From positions 21,661 through 85,660 of the forward strand of contig JANYCA010000143.1 of the NCBI GenBank assembly GCA_025360525.1: a DNA stretch of 64,000 nucleotides, read 5' to 3'. A model generated the notes under the pieces. The model was not told the origin of the DNA, did not search any database, and worked only from the letters and a program-made list of their open reading frames with translations. Both the position numbers and the translations under genes were made by a program. This document shows positions 44,349 to 54,682 of the stretch, piece by piece. How positions within the stretch are numbered: the stretch's first letter is position 1; each line of letters begins with the position of its first letter. The DNA comes from Chitinophagaceae bacterium. Its GTDB lineage: Bacteria > Bacteroidota > Bacteroidia > Chitinophagales > Chitinophagaceae.

Positions 44349-46541
44349 ATGCAATCATTAAGATTTAAGGCAATAGACAATTTGCTGTCTAGGGAGGAAG
44401 TTTCAGTGAAAACCTCTGCAAAAATCACAGGAATTTTTGGTGAAAACGTTTTCACCCTAAAAACTGCCAGACAGTTTTTAAGTGATGAAGCGTACAAAAG
44501 TTTATTAGGCTCTATTAAAAATGCAAAGAAAATAGACCGCAGTATGGGCAACCAAATTGCCAATGGCTTGCGGGCTTGGGCAGAGAGCAAAGGAGTTACC
44601 CATTATACACATTGGTTTCAACCATTAACAGATTTATCTGCAGAAAAGCATGATTCGTTTTTTACTCTAAAAGGCGATGGCACTCCAATTGAAGAATTTG
44701 AAGGAGCTGCATTAATTCAGCAGGAACCGGATGCCTCTTCGTTTCCTTCTGGTGGTTTAAGAGCTACTTTCGAAGCTCGTGGCTACACGGCATGGGATCC
44801 TTCTTCGTCGCCATTTATAATGGAGATTAGCAACGGAAAAACATTGTGTATCCCTACTATATTTGTTTCATACACAGGCGAATCTTTGGATGCTAAGACG
44901 CCATTAATTAAAGCGTTGGTTGCTTTAGATAAAGCCGCTGTGGACGTAGCTCAATACTTTGATAAGAATGTTGCTAAAGTAACTGCTACATTAGGATGGG
45001 AACAGGAATATTTTGTAATTGATGCCGGAATGGCCAATGCAAGACCAGATATCACAATGACAGGCCGCACTGTGTTTGGACATGCACCTGCAAAAGGGCA
45101 GCAATTGGAAGATCATTACTTTGGCGCAATCCCAGAGCGTATTTATGCTTATATGAGAGATTTTGAATCTGAGTCTTACAAGCTGGGTATTCCGTTGCGT
45201 ACAAGGCATAATGAGGTGGCTCCATCCCAGTTTGAATGTGCGCCGATATTTGAAGAGGCTAACTTGGCAGTAGATCATAATACACTATTGATGGACATTA
45301 TGACTCGTGTTGCCAAACGTCACGGATTAATTGTATTGCTTCACGAAAAGCCATTTGCGGGCATTAATGGTAGTGGTAAGCATAACAACTGGAGTATTGC
45401 AACCGATACGGGTGTTAACCTTTTAGCGCCAGGCAAAACGCCAAAGACTAACCTGATGTTCCTTACCTTTTTCGTAAATACCATTAAGGCTGTTCATGAA
45501 TATTCTTCTTTGTTAAGAGCGTCTATTGCAAGTGCTGGCAATGATCATCGTTTAGGCGCTAACGAAGCACCTCCTGCAATCATCTCCATATTTATTGGCA
45601 AATATCTTACTGAAGTATTGAACCAGGTTGAAACCCGTGTGGGTGGTAAATTCGATGAACAGGACGAAGCAATGCTTAAACTGGATATCCATAAAACAAT
45701 ACCAGAATTGATGTTGGATAATACCGACAGAAACCGAACATCTCCATTTGCTTTTACCGGGAACAAATTTGAATTCCGTGCCGTGGGGTCTGCTGCCAAT
45801 TGCGCCAACGCTATGACGGTTTTGAATTCAATTGTAGCAGACACGTTAAAGCAATTTAAAAAAGATGTGGATGCACACATTGAAAAAGGAGACAAGAAGG
45901 AAATTGCGATTATGCAGGTAATTCAGAAATATATTATCGAAAGCAAATCTGTATTGTTTGAGGGAGATGGCTATAGTGAAGAATGGGCTAACGAAGCCGA
46001 AAGAAGAGGTTTGCCAAATGTAAAAACTACTCCTTTAGCATTGGATGCATACATTTCTGAAAAATCGAAGCATTTATTTGAGAGCAACGATATTTATTCC
46101 CATTCTGAACTGGAAGCACGCCACGAAATAATGCTGGAGGCTTACATTAAAAAAGTACAGATTGAAGCGAGGGTTATTGGCGAATTGGCTACTTCTGTTA
46201 TTTTGCCTTCTGCAATTAAGTATCAAAACATCCTTATTGAAAATATTAAAGGATTGAAAGAAGCAGGGTTAGGCGAAGAAGCTTATTCAAACCAGCTAAG
46301 CATTGTTAACGATATCAGCAAACATATCAATGCAATGGGTACAGGTGTTAGAAATATGATTGAAGAAAGAAAGAAGGCAAATGTAATTACTGATAACAGG
46401 GAAAAAGCAATTGCATATTGTGATAATGTAAAAGGAAAGCATTTTGATGATATACGTTACCATGTTGATAAATTAGAATTGGTAGTTGATGATTCTCATT
46501 GGATGTTACCTAAGTACAGAGAGATGTTGTTTTTAAGATAA
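44349..46541 (+). CDS. glnN: glutamine synthetase type III
   Basis: A 730-residue GSIII enzyme that makes glutamine from glutamate, ammonia and ATP; the type is common in Bacteroidota and cyanobacteria. 'FPSGGLRATFEARGYTAWDP' and 'GKTLCIPTIFVSYTGESLD' belong to the N-terminal domain. 'VTATLGWEQEYFVID' carries the metal-binding glutamates, 'GINGSGKHNNWSIATDTG' is the glutamate-binding loop, and 'DRNRTSPFAFTGNKFEFRAV' the ATP/arginine segment. The length is correct. Probably monocistronic, with a terminator at 46640. No glnB/glnK or ammonium transporter is near. Confidence 0.95.
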   Translation: MQSLRFKAIDNLLSREEVSVKTSAKITGIFGENVFTLKTARQFLSDEAYKSLLGSIKNAKKIDRSMGNQIANGLRAWAESKGVTHYTHWFQPLTDLSAEKHDSFFTLKGDGTPIEEFEGAALIQQEPDASSFPSGGLRATFEARGYTAWDPSSSPFIMEISNGKTLCIPTIFVSYTGESLDAKTPLIKALVALDKAAVDVAQYFDKNVAKVTATLGWEQEYFVIDAGMANARPDITMTGRTVFGHAPAKGQQLEDHYFGAIPERIYAYMRDFESESYKLGIPLRTRHNEVAPSQFECAPIFEEANLAVDHNTLLMDIMTRVAKRHGLIVLLHEKPFAGINGSGKHNNWSIATDTGVNLLAPGKTPKTNLMFLTFFVNTIKAVHEYSSLLRASIASAGNDHRLGANEAPPAIISIFIGKYLTEVLNQVETRVGGKFDEQDEAMLKLDIHKTIPELMLDNTDRNRTSPFAFTGNKFEFRAVGSAANCANAMTVLNSIVADTLKQFKKDVDAHIEKGDKKEIAIMQVIQKYIIESKSVLFEGDGYSEEWANEAERRGLPNVKTTPLALDAYISEKSKHLFESNDIYSHSELEARHEIMLEAYIKKVQIEARVIGELATSVILPSAIKYQNILIENIKGLKEAGLGEEAYSNQLSIVNDISKHINAMGTGVRNMIEERKKANVITDNREKAIAYCDNVKGKHFDDIRYHVDKLELVVDDSHWMLPKYREMLFLR

Positions 46542-47057
46542 TTTTTAATTTTATAAGCAAGGTGATTGGGTTTTAATCTTATTGCTTATTATCTGTTACA
46601 AAATTTAATTAACATAGCTGGCAAGCAATCGTAAATAAGCCCGGTTCACTTTATTGTGACCGGGTTTTTATTTCGGGCAAGAAAATAGATAATAAGTTTT
46701 CTATTTTTGAATATAATATAACGCTCACTAAATTTTATGCTTTTCTTTTTTAATTCACAAACAATTTTTGGCGTTAGTTTCCCCCTGTTACCCAAAGTCT
46801 TCTTTCAAAAAATATTTTTTTTCGGTTTTTGAAAAGTCTCTTGTAATTTGTTTAGTAAATATAAAACCCTTAGTTTTGCTTTTTGTCTTTATCCTTAATA
46901 CATTTATCTCCTCCTATCCCTTACAAAGTCCACTTAGTTTTCAATTTTTATCTTATAAAATAAATTTTGATAAAGTATTCCATTTATCCATCAAAAGCCG
47001 CCTAAATAATTCCAATAGTCTGTGATCCTGATATTTTCACCCAACAAAAAGACTATT
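46542..47057. other. intergenic region after glutamine synthetase
   Basis: 516 bases containing the glnN terminator and then very A+T-rich DNA. An 85-codon frame at 46768-47025 would start with TTG and consists of hydrophobic and Ser/Phe runs typical of A+T-rich noncoding DNA; I do not call it. No clear promoter box was found for the gene at 47058. Confidence 0.45.
46640..46670 (+). terminator. terminator after glutamine synthetase
   Basis: CCCGGTTCAC (46640-46649) pairs with GTGACCGGG (46656-46664) with one bulged T, loop TTTATT, followed by TTTTTA. Confidence 0.8.
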
Positions 47058-48341
47058 ATGAAAACTGGTTTATCAAAAATTATTTTATTGCGCTGTATTA
47101 CACAACTTCTCAGTTGGCTTTTTCCATCGTGGAATTGGGATAAACCAGCGGAGCAAAAATTGATACCCATACCGGTACTAAATAAAAATTACTGGATTAA
47201 TAAAGTGATTTTATCGGTATTTATATTTTGCTTTATTTGCCTGCATGCTGTTATTGCCAATGATTATATCAGCAATTTTAAAAGTCAATTCGCAGATAAT
47301 AGCCAATTGAAATCTTCTTCAAAATCGTTACCGGTAAATGAAAAATGTGTCAGCAATTTGTATGCATACACAGCAAATGGTCTAAGTCTTGCCGACGGTA
47401 ATATGATTTTATTTGATGACTTTTATTCGAATGCTGTGGATGGATATGATGCACGAAAAATGACGAATTTTGGCGAGAACTTCGGCATTACTAAAAACAA
47501 TGTATTGCTGGCAATAGAAAAAAGACAAATAATCAGGACAGATGATTCCATTACATATGAAATGACGGGATTAAAAAATATTCAATATAAAATCGAGATT
47601 GTAACAAAAAACTTAAATCATCCAGGCATGGTGGGTTTTTTACTTGATAATTATACAGGTACCCGAACAATTCTGAATTTAGATGACACTACCAATTATA
47701 GTTTTAGTGTAACTGCCGTAACAGGTTCATCTGCAAAAAACAGGTTTATTGTTGTTTTTATGCAACCTGCTTTTAATACATTACCCCTAACATTTATCCT
47801 GTTAAACGCACAGCAAAAAAACGGAAAAATTGGTCTTAAATGGATTGTGAATAACGAAGAAAATACACAAACTTATCAGGTAGAACAATCCACCAATGGG
47901 CTTCTATTTACATCAGTAAGTACGGTAGCTGCTGATATTAATAAGGCGCACATTTATTATTGGGAAAATACTTTTACATCAACTGCAATTTGTTATTTCC
48001 GTGTAAAAAGTATTGACAAAAACGGCAGTTCGTATTATAGCCCTACGGTAACAATTGCTAAGACATCTTTAAAGAAGGGTATTGGTATATTTCCGAACGC
48101 GGTAGAGGGTAATGAGATTAAACTCTCATTTAACAATCAGCCTGCAGGTAATTATTCTGTTCGTTTAATCGGTTACAGTGGTCAAGAGTTTTTTAAAAAG
48201 TCAATAATGGTTATTGCCGGATTTCAGATTACTAGTTTAGAAATTCCTAACAATTGTTATAAGGGTAATTATTTATTGGAAATTATCAATCCTGCAAATG
48301 AACGACAATTACTGCCGCTGGTTATTTTGAAAAATTATTAG
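47058..48341 (+). CDS. secreted protein with type IX sorting domain
   Basis: A 427-residue protein. The N-terminus is unusual: about 50 residues, including aromatic and basic segments, precede the hydrophobic segment 'VILSVFIFCFICLHAVIA', which must act as signal or anchor. The mature part has beta-rich repeats ('NYSFSVTAVTGSSAKNRFIV') and a fibronectin-like unit ('LPLTFILLNAQQKNGKIGLK', 'TYQVEQSTNGLLF'). The final ~80 residues ('IGIFPNAVEGNEIKLSFN', 'YKGNYLLEIINP') form a type A C-terminal sorting domain. It is likely a surface or extracellular protein of unknown role. The frame is open to 47022, but the ATG at 47058 is preferred. A decayed relative follows at 48659. Confidence 0.72.
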   Translation: MKTGLSKIILLRCITQLLSWLFPSWNWDKPAEQKLIPIPVLNKNYWINKVILSVFIFCFICLHAVIANDYISNFKSQFADNSQLKSSSKSLPVNEKCVSNLYAYTANGLSLADGNMILFDDFYSNAVDGYDARKMTNFGENFGITKNNVLLAIEKRQIIRTDDSITYEMTGLKNIQYKIEIVTKNLNHPGMVGFLLDNYTGTRTILNLDDTTNYSFSVTAVTGSSAKNRFIVVFMQPAFNTLPLTFILLNAQQKNGKIGLKWIVNNEENTQTYQVEQSTNGLLFTSVSTVAADINKAHIYYWENTFTSTAICYFRVKSIDKNGSSYYSPTVTIAKTSLKKGIGIFPNAVEGNEIKLSFNNQPAGNYSVRLIGYSGQEFFKKSIMVIAGFQITSLEIPNNCYKGNYLLEIINPANERQLLPLVILKNY

Positions 48342-48658
48342 TAACCATATTTTTTATTGCAGCTAGTTTAAATAGTATAACTAAGTATTTTATGACAACT
48401 ATCATTTAATGCGTATGGCTAATTAATTACGCTCTGTAATTAAGAACTGTATTGGTTGTAACAAAAATTGAGTATTCAAAAATTGATGCATGAAGGCAGG
48501 TCTGCTGATACTTTATTTTGCAAGTTGATTTATTGTTAGGAACTTTACGTTGTAAAAATACCCAATTTTATTTGATGTTTCAAAGTTGCTAATCCTATCC
48601 CTTTGTAAAAACATTTTTAATTCAGTTTCTTTTTTATTTCATTTTTTAACTCGAATTA
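48342..48658. other. intergenic region between T9SS gene and its decayed relative
   Basis: 317 bases of A+T-rich DNA. No gene, hairpin terminator or clear promoter box was recognised. Confidence 0.4.
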
Positions 48659-49830
48659 TTGTGTACAATTCTACAACCCTCATCTAAGTATGCAATACTT
48701 ACACAGATAAAATTGATAAAACATTTTTTATTTATTTCATTGTATGTTTCTTCAATAATAAGTTGGGGGCAGGTCGTTTCGCAGGTACCGTTAAATCCAG
48801 GGCAGCCATTGGATGCAGCCCAACAGTTTACCACTAATCTTGTTGGTATTTCCAATACAGGAAATACAACACTGGATGGAACTATCAATATTTTTGCTCC
48901 TGGCTTTTCAAATGATATTGACGCCTCCGATGCTATTAAAACACCTAACCAGAATGAAAATATTGCACTGTTAAGAAATAACCAAACATTGGTTGTAGAA
49001 GCCAGGCAGCCCGTTATTAGCAGAGATACAATTTTTTATAGTTTATGGAACGCTGTGTTAAAACAACAACAGTATCAGTTGCAATTCTATCCTATTAATA
49101 TGAATTTACCAAGCCTGTCGGCTGTTATTGTAGATCGGTATTTAAATGCTACTACTACACTTTAAGTTTAAATACATCTCCATCTAATTATAGTTTTACC
49201 GTTACTGCAGATGCAGGTTCCTTTGCTGAGAATAGACTTATTGTTGTATTGGTACAGGTAGAATCAGGCCCATTGCCGGTTAACTTCATAAACATTGTTG
49301 CAACTCAAAATAACGGCACTGTCTTTCTTAGTTGGAAAGTTGCCGGAGAAAGAGGCATAACAAATTACCAGGTACAATGATCTACCCCCGGTAAAAACTT
49401 TACTGCTGCGGGTACCATAGAAGCTAAGGGTTATAGCAATAATCAAATAAACTATTCCTTATCAAACGCAGGCTTACAAAACGGCACTTATTTTTATAGG
49501 GTTAGAAGTAATGGTATTAATGGCGAAACTAAGTTTAGTTCTATTGTGCGAATTTCTATTGGCGGTACCAAATCGAATATAATTATTTCGCCCAACCCGG
49601 TTGTCGGGCAAAGCATAGCATTGCAATTAATAAATCAAGCCAAAGGTAGAGTCTACCTAAGAGTTATTGATCTAAACGGAAAAGAATTACTGAAATCTAC
49701 CTTCATCAATATGGGAGGTAGTAATGTACAGACCATCAAGGCACCTTCTTCAGTTACCAGTGGTATTTACCAATTGGAGATTGTTGACGCAAAAGGGATC
49801 GGGACAGTTCAATCATTGCTTTTTCTATAG
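48659..49830 (+). pseudogene. decayed T9SS-sorted secreted protein
   Basis: A broken relative of the gene at 47058. The first frame (from a TTG at 48659) has a signal-like segment 'HFLFISLYVSSIISWGQVVS' and runs to a TAA at 49163-49165. Immediately before that stop the coding switches by -1 to the frame giving 'SLNTSPSNYSFTVTADAGSF', which aligns with 'LNLDDTTNYSFSVTAVTGSS' of the intact protein. That frame meets a TGA at 49378-49380 inside 'NYQVQ*STPGKNF', where the relative has 'TYQVEQSTNGLLF'. It then continues to a normal sorting domain end at 49830. Two separate lesions (one frameshift, one nonsense) support a real pseudogene rather than a single sequencing error. Confidence 0.75.
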
Positions 49831-49865
49831 AATAGACTAAGCACCCATCCACATAATACTATTTT

Positions 49866-49898
49866 AAAAGCTACCTTATTTAAAAAGGGTAGCTTTTT
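49866..49898 (+). terminator. terminator after the pseudogene
   Basis: AAAAGCTACC (49866-49875) pairs with GGTAGCTTTT (49888-49897) around an A/T-rich loop, then Ts. Confidence 0.78.
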
Positions 49899-50062
49899 TA
49901 TTAGGTGGTGTATCTGCTGTAGTGAAGATTTCAGCTTTAATCCATAGTCATCCCTTACTTCTTTAACGAAAAATAATGTTAACTGCTCCCATGCTCGTTA
50001 GTTCTAATAAAAATAACTCAATATAAAGTATCAATTACTTATTAAAAAAATTAAAAAGTTTT

Positions 50063-50092
50063 TTGGTTAATTCAAAAAGTTCTTTAAGTTTG
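50063..50092 (+). promoter_or_regulatory. ROK gene promoter (TTG-N19-TAAGTTTG)
   Basis: TTG at 50063-50065, 19 bases, then TAAGTTTG at 50085-50092: an exact match to the Bacteroidota -33/-7 promoter in both boxes and spacing. The GTG start at 50119 lies 26 bases downstream. It is the clearest promoter in the window. Confidence 0.7.
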
Positions 50093-50118
50093 TGGTATAA
50101 ACGTGATTGCTATAAGAA

Positions 50119-51363
50119 GTGGGAAAAGTTGTAAAAAATAAAAAAGAAACAGACAAGAAAAAAATCTTGAAAGAACTCTATTTTGGACATTCCATGTCGT
50201 GTGCAGAGTTAGGTAAGCATATTCATAAAAGTCTTCCATTTTCAAACAAGCTTATTTATGAGTTATTAGAAGAAGGATTTGTAGCCGAAACAGGTTTTGC
50301 CGCATCTACAGGAGGCAGAAGGCCACAAACATTTGCTATTGCTCAGAATATAATGTATGTAGTTTCGGTAGCAATGGATCAGTTGATGACGAAAATTGTA
50401 ATTATGGATATGCAGAACAACTTTGTGTCTGCTGTTGAAACAATTAAACTTTCGCTCGCAAAAAATAACGAAGCCGTAGTCATTCTTGCCGAAAAAATTG
50501 TGGATTTAATTGAAAAAGCTGATATACCAAGAGAAAAAATTATAGGAATAGGTATTGCCATGCCAGGTTTTGTAAACATAAAAAAGGGCATTAATTATTC
50601 GTTTTTATTTACAGAAAACAAAAGTATTTCTAAGATTATATTTGATAAAATAGGCATTCCGGTTTATATCGACAATGACTCTAGCCTGATTGCTTTGGCG
50701 GAACTTAGGTTTGGAGCTGTTAACCAGAAGAAAAATGTGATGGTACTTAATATTGGCTGGGGTGTAGGATTGGGCTTAATATTAAACGGTGAACTATTTA
50801 GAGGCCATGATGGATTTGCTGGAGAGTTTAGTCATATACCACTTTTCAACAATAATAAACTTTGTGCATGTGGTAAAAGTGGCTGCCTGGAGACAGAAAC
50901 GTCGTTGGTGGTTTTGATAGATAAAGCAAAAGAAGGAATAAAAGCGGGTCGGTCAACCAGGCTTAGCGGTTTAACATTTGATGACTATGAAAGAGCAAGT
51001 GAAGCTATTATACTGGCTGCACACGAGGGTGACCAGTTTGCTGCTGAACTTTTTAGAGACATCGGTTATAACATAGGTAGGGGAATAGCAGTTTTAATAC
51101 ACCTGTTAAACCCTGAAGTAGTTATTTTAAGTGGTAGGGGCTCTACAGCAGGTAAAATTTTAAAAGCCCCAATTCAGCAGGCTTTAAATGAACACAGTAT
51201 TCCAATTTTGTCGCAGAATACTACCATTGAAATGTCAGCAATAGGATACCAGGCTGAATTGATTGGAGCTGCTGCGCTGGTAATGGAAAATTTAGAAAGC
51301 ATTCCGTTAAATGGCAAGCCACTCATCCTGGCAGTTGCACGTGCTCCTCAGTTGGCTGTGTAA
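50119..51363 (+). CDS. ROK family transcriptional regulator
   Basis: A 414-residue protein with an N-terminal winged-helix-like DNA-binding part (about 10-70, 'ILKELYFGHSMSCAELGKHI', 'LIYELLEEGFVAETGFA', 'GGRRPQTF') and a ROK sugar-binding domain. The latter has 'GVGLGLILNGELFRGHDGFA', 'GEFSHIPLF' and the zinc site 'CACGKSGCLETE' (CxCGxxGCxE). Such NagC/XylR-like regulators respond to sugars such as N-acetylglucosamine or xylose. It sits directly upstream of susC/susD and GH92/GH20 genes, so it probably controls this glycan locus with a hexose or GlcNAc derivative as effector. The start is GTG at 50119. It may instead keep kinase activity; the motif and position favour regulation. Confidence 0.87.
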   Translation: MGKVVKNKKETDKKKILKELYFGHSMSCAELGKHIHKSLPFSNKLIYELLEEGFVAETGFAASTGGRRPQTFAIAQNIMYVVSVAMDQLMTKIVIMDMQNNFVSAVETIKLSLAKNNEAVVILAEKIVDLIEKADIPREKIIGIGIAMPGFVNIKKGINYSFLFTENKSISKIIFDKIGIPVYIDNDSSLIALAELRFGAVNQKKNVMVLNIGWGVGLGLILNGELFRGHDGFAGEFSHIPLFNNNKLCACGKSGCLETETSLVVLIDKAKEGIKAGRSTRLSGLTFDDYERASEAIILAAHEGDQFAAELFRDIGYNIGRGIAVLIHLLNPEVVILSGRGSTAGKILKAPIQQALNEHSIPILSQNTTIEMSAIGYQAELIGAAALVMENLESIPLNGKPLILAVARAPQLAV

Positions 51364-51569
51364 CCATTTTGATAATTAAAAAAATGGTAAAAAATTTACT
51401 TTTACTGATTATTATAAAAAATAAAAAAATATTTCGCCAGTTAACATTAGGGTTTTTTACAAAAAGCCTTTGTTATAAAAGTGAAGTTTCAAATCCAATT
51501 ATCTAAAATTGAAAAGCAATTGAATGTTTTGAGAAGAACTTTCGATGAACCATTTATTTACCAAAAAAA

Positions 51570-54500
51570 ATGCTTATGAACAAAATTGTAATGCTTTTGT
51601 GTAGTCTAATATTAGGCTCCATTTCATTTGCGCAAACTAAACAAATTACAGGTGTTTTAGTTGACGCAACCAGTAAACAACCCATCACAGCTGCCACCGT
51701 AAAAGTAAAAGGTGGTAAAGCCGTTGCTATTTCGGATGCAGATGGAAGATTTAGTATTGCTGTGCCCACAACAGGCAACGTGGTGCTTCAAATTTCTTCA
51801 GTGGGTTTTGCAGCAGTAGAGAAAACTGTTGCGGCCGCAGAAAATTCCGTTAATTTTTCGCTTAGCCCGGTTGTAGGCGAACTGGGTGCAGTTGTGGTAA
51901 CTGCCCTTGGCATAAGAAAGGAAAAAAGGGCTCTTGGTTATGCACTTACCGAAATTAAAGGCGAGGAACTTACACAAGCCCGTAGTAACAACGTAATGAA
52001 CAACCTCGTTGGTAAAGTACCGGGATTGAATGTTGTTAGTACAGCAACAGGTGCCGGTGGATCATCACGGATTGTTTTGAGAGGAAATACTTCCATTTCT
52101 GGCGGTAACCAACCTTTGTATGTTGTTGATGGAATACCAATCGATAACAGTAACAGGGGGTCGGCCGGCGAATGGGGTGGCAGGGACGCAGGAGATGGTA
52201 TTCAGATGCTTAACCCTGACGAAATCGAAACTGTAACTGTTTTAAAAGGCGGTAATGCCGCTGCCCTTTATGGTGCAAGAGCATCAAATGGTGTAATACT
52301 TGTAACCACCAAAAAGGGATCTAAGGGCAAAGGTTTAGGCGTTGAGGTCAACAGTAATTATACAACAGAAACAGTCATGAATTTACTTGACTGGCAAGAT
52401 CAATATGGCCATGGTATTGGTGGAAATGCGCCAACAACGTTGGCTGGAGCTAATAACATTAACCTCAACTCATGGGGTGGTAAATTGAATGGTAGTTCCG
52501 TAATTCAATGGGATGGAGTTAGTCGCCCCTACGTTGCTCATAAGGATAACGTAAAAAACTTTTATAAAACCGGAACCAACCTTAGTAACTCGGTTACTTT
52601 GTATGGCGGTACAGATAAAATGACCTATAATTTTTCCATGGCTGATTTAAATAATCAAAGTATTGTTCCTAATTCATCTTTAAAAAGAAACAATTTTTCC
52701 ATGAATATTGGCATGACTCCCATAGATAACCTACGGGTAAATGTTAGCGCAAGATATATCAGGGAAAGAGTTAAAAACAGGCCCAAACTATCTGATTCGC
52801 CAGGTAATGCCAATTTTACGATTGGAATTATGCCTATTAGCTGGGACCAGGCAACCTTTAAGGAAAGTAAAATTAGTCAAACAACTGGTGGAGAAAATAA
52901 ATTCAATGCCAACGAATACGTTACAAACCCATATTGGGCAGTTGAAAACTATGTACAAAAAGATAGCCGAGACCGGTTGATTGGCGCTGTAGAGGCCAAA
53001 TACGATATTAAAAAATGGTTATACCTGAGAGGTCGGATTGGAACTGATCAATATACCAGGCAGAATTTTGATGTAACGCCTAACGGTACACAATATAGTC
53101 AAGGTGGACAAATAGATGATCAGTCCACAGGAAGGTTCAGGGAGTTTAATGCTGAAGGAATATTGGGCGTTCAAAAGGATATTACCAGTAAAATTGGGTT
53201 AGATGCATTTGTTGGTGGTAACGCCATGCAGCAAATTGACGAAGGCCAAAGCCAAAGTGGTTCTAATTTCTTTGTGCCAGGGTTTTACAATATAAATAAC
53301 CTGCAAAATAAAAATACTAATTACTATTATAACGAAAAAAGAATCAATTCCTTTTTTGGTTCTGCAGAGTTTTCCTATAACAAATATTTATACGTTACAG
53401 TAACCGGCAGAAACGATTGGTATTCTACTTTATCACCAAAAAACTGGTCAATTTTTTATCCGTCTGTGGCAGGAAGTTTTATTCTATCACAGGCAGTTAG
53501 TTTGCCATCTGCTATAAATTACGCAAAATTAAGAGCTTCATGGGCTAATGTGGGTGGCGATCGTGACCCATATGGATTAACCCTACCTTATGGCCTTAGC
53601 AGTAATACATTTAATGGTTTACCGGTAGGTTCCGTTGGTACCAACACTATTCCTAACCAGGATTTGTTACCATACCAGGTTAAATCTAGTGAGTTTGGTA
53701 TCGAAGCCAAATTTTTGGATAACAGATTAGGTATAGATTTCTCTATCTACAGCAAACAAACAACCAATGACATCATCCGGAGCTCTATTTCTCAAACTTC
53801 AGGTTTTGGGGATGTATTGATAAATGTAGGTGAGATTTCTAATAAAGGAATTGAACTGTTATTGACTGGTACACTAGTTAAAAACAGCTCACTTACATGG
53901 GATGCCTCATTTAACTTCGGGTATAATAATAGCAAGGTTATTAAAATATCCGATCAGTTATTAACCTCAAGGGTTGCCAATGCACGTTCTTTAACTGCAT
54001 TTGTTGATCATATTGCCGGCCAGCCATTTGGCCAGGTTATGGGTTTTCAATACAAAAGAAATGCTGCTGGTGAATTGTTGCTTAATGGTGGCTTACCTCA
54101 GCGGGGTGATCTTAAAGCTTATGGAACCGGCGTTTCTCCTCTCACAATGGGTTTCAACAACGAATTTAGGTTTGGAAACTTTAACCTGGGTGTTTTAATT
54201 GATGGACGTTTTGGAGGTCATATGTACTCTGGTACAAATGATTTTGGCACATACCGTGGGTTAACTAAAATGACATTAAACGGCAGAGAAGGTGGTATTG
54301 TTGCAAATGGAGTTGATGAAGCAACCGGTTCTAAAAACACAACAAGTGTTTCATCACAAAGTTATTATCAAACCGTAGGTTTGAATATTTCATCTGAGTC
54401 TATTTTCAAGTCAGATTTTATTAAACTCCGCCAGATAATTTTTGGTTATCGCTTACCGGAAAAGATGTTTTCCAAAACTCCGTTCAAAGGAGCAACCATT

Positions 54501-54653
54501 TCTTTAGTTGCACGCAATATTGCAATTCTTAAAAAGTACACACCTAATATCGATCCGGAGTCTACTTATAACAGTGGAAACGGACAAGGACTTGAATGGT
54601 ACGGTGTACCTCCGGTTCGTTCAGTAGGTGTTAACCTTAATTTGAAATTCTAA
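51570..54653 (+). CDS. SusC/RagA-type TonB-linked outer-membrane transporter
   Basis: A 1027-residue outer-membrane receptor. Signal peptide (residues 1-22, 'LMNKIVMLLCSLILGSISFA'), a carboxypeptidase-like regulatory domain (about 25-105, 'QITGVLVDATSKQPITAATV'), a TonB plug (about 115-225, 'QARSNNVMNNLVGKVPGLNV', 'YVVDGIPIDNSNRG', 'VLKGGNAAALYGARASNGVI') and the barrel, ending 'SVGVNLNLKF' with a terminal Phe. It imports glycans together with the SusD partner encoded 29 bases downstream. ATG at 51570 or 51576; the first is listed. It is preceded by the ROK regulator gene. The substrate is inferred from the linked GH92 and GH20 genes. Confidence 0.94.
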   Translation: MLMNKIVMLLCSLILGSISFAQTKQITGVLVDATSKQPITAATVKVKGGKAVAISDADGRFSIAVPTTGNVVLQISSVGFAAVEKTVAAAENSVNFSLSPVVGELGAVVVTALGIRKEKRALGYALTEIKGEELTQARSNNVMNNLVGKVPGLNVVSTATGAGGSSRIVLRGNTSISGGNQPLYVVDGIPIDNSNRGSAGEWGGRDAGDGIQMLNPDEIETVTVLKGGNAAALYGARASNGVILVTTKKGSKGKGLGVEVNSNYTTETVMNLLDWQDQYGHGIGGNAPTTLAGANNINLNSWGGKLNGSSVIQWDGVSRPYVAHKDNVKNFYKTGTNLSNSVTLYGGTDKMTYNFSMADLNNQSIVPNSSLKRNNFSMNIGMTPIDNLRVNVSARYIRERVKNRPKLSDSPGNANFTIGIMPISWDQATFKESKISQTTGGENKFNANEYVTNPYWAVENYVQKDSRDRLIGAVEAKYDIKKWLYLRGRIGTDQYTRQNFDVTPNGTQYSQGGQIDDQSTGRFREFNAEGILGVQKDITSKIGLDAFVGGNAMQQIDEGQSQSGSNFFVPGFYNINNLQNKNTNYYYNEKRINSFFGSAEFSYNKYLYVTVTGRNDWYSTLSPKNWSIFYPSVAGSFILSQAVSLPSAINYAKLRASWANVGGDRDPYGLTLPYGLSSNTFNGLPVGSVGTNTIPNQDLLPYQVKSSEFGIEAKFLDNRLGIDFSIYSKQTTNDIIRSSISQTSGFGDVLINVGEISNKGIELLLTGTLVKNSSLTWDASFNFGYNNSKVIKISDQLLTSRVANARSLTAFVDHIAGQPFGQVMGFQYKRNAAGELLLNGGLPQRGDLKAYGTGVSPLTMGFNNEFRFGNFNLGVLIDGRFGGHMYSGTNDFGTYRGLTKMTLNGREGGIVANGVDEATGSKNTTSVSSQSYYQTVGLNISSESIFKSDFIKLRQIIFGYRLPEKMFSKTPFKGATISLVARNIAILKKYTPNIDPESTYNSGNGQGLEWYGVPPVRSVGVNLNLKF

Positions 54654-54682
54654 TTAGTTTGTGTAACGCTAAAATATTAGTT

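Noticed and set aside
46768..47025. Plus-strand frame of 85 codons
   Set aside because: TTG start and hydrophobic/Ser/Phe composition of A+T-rich DNA; no family is recognisable.
48659..49165. The first part of the pseudogene as an independent short gene
   Set aside because: Its downstream sequence continues to align with the intact relative in another frame, so this is a truncated fragment.
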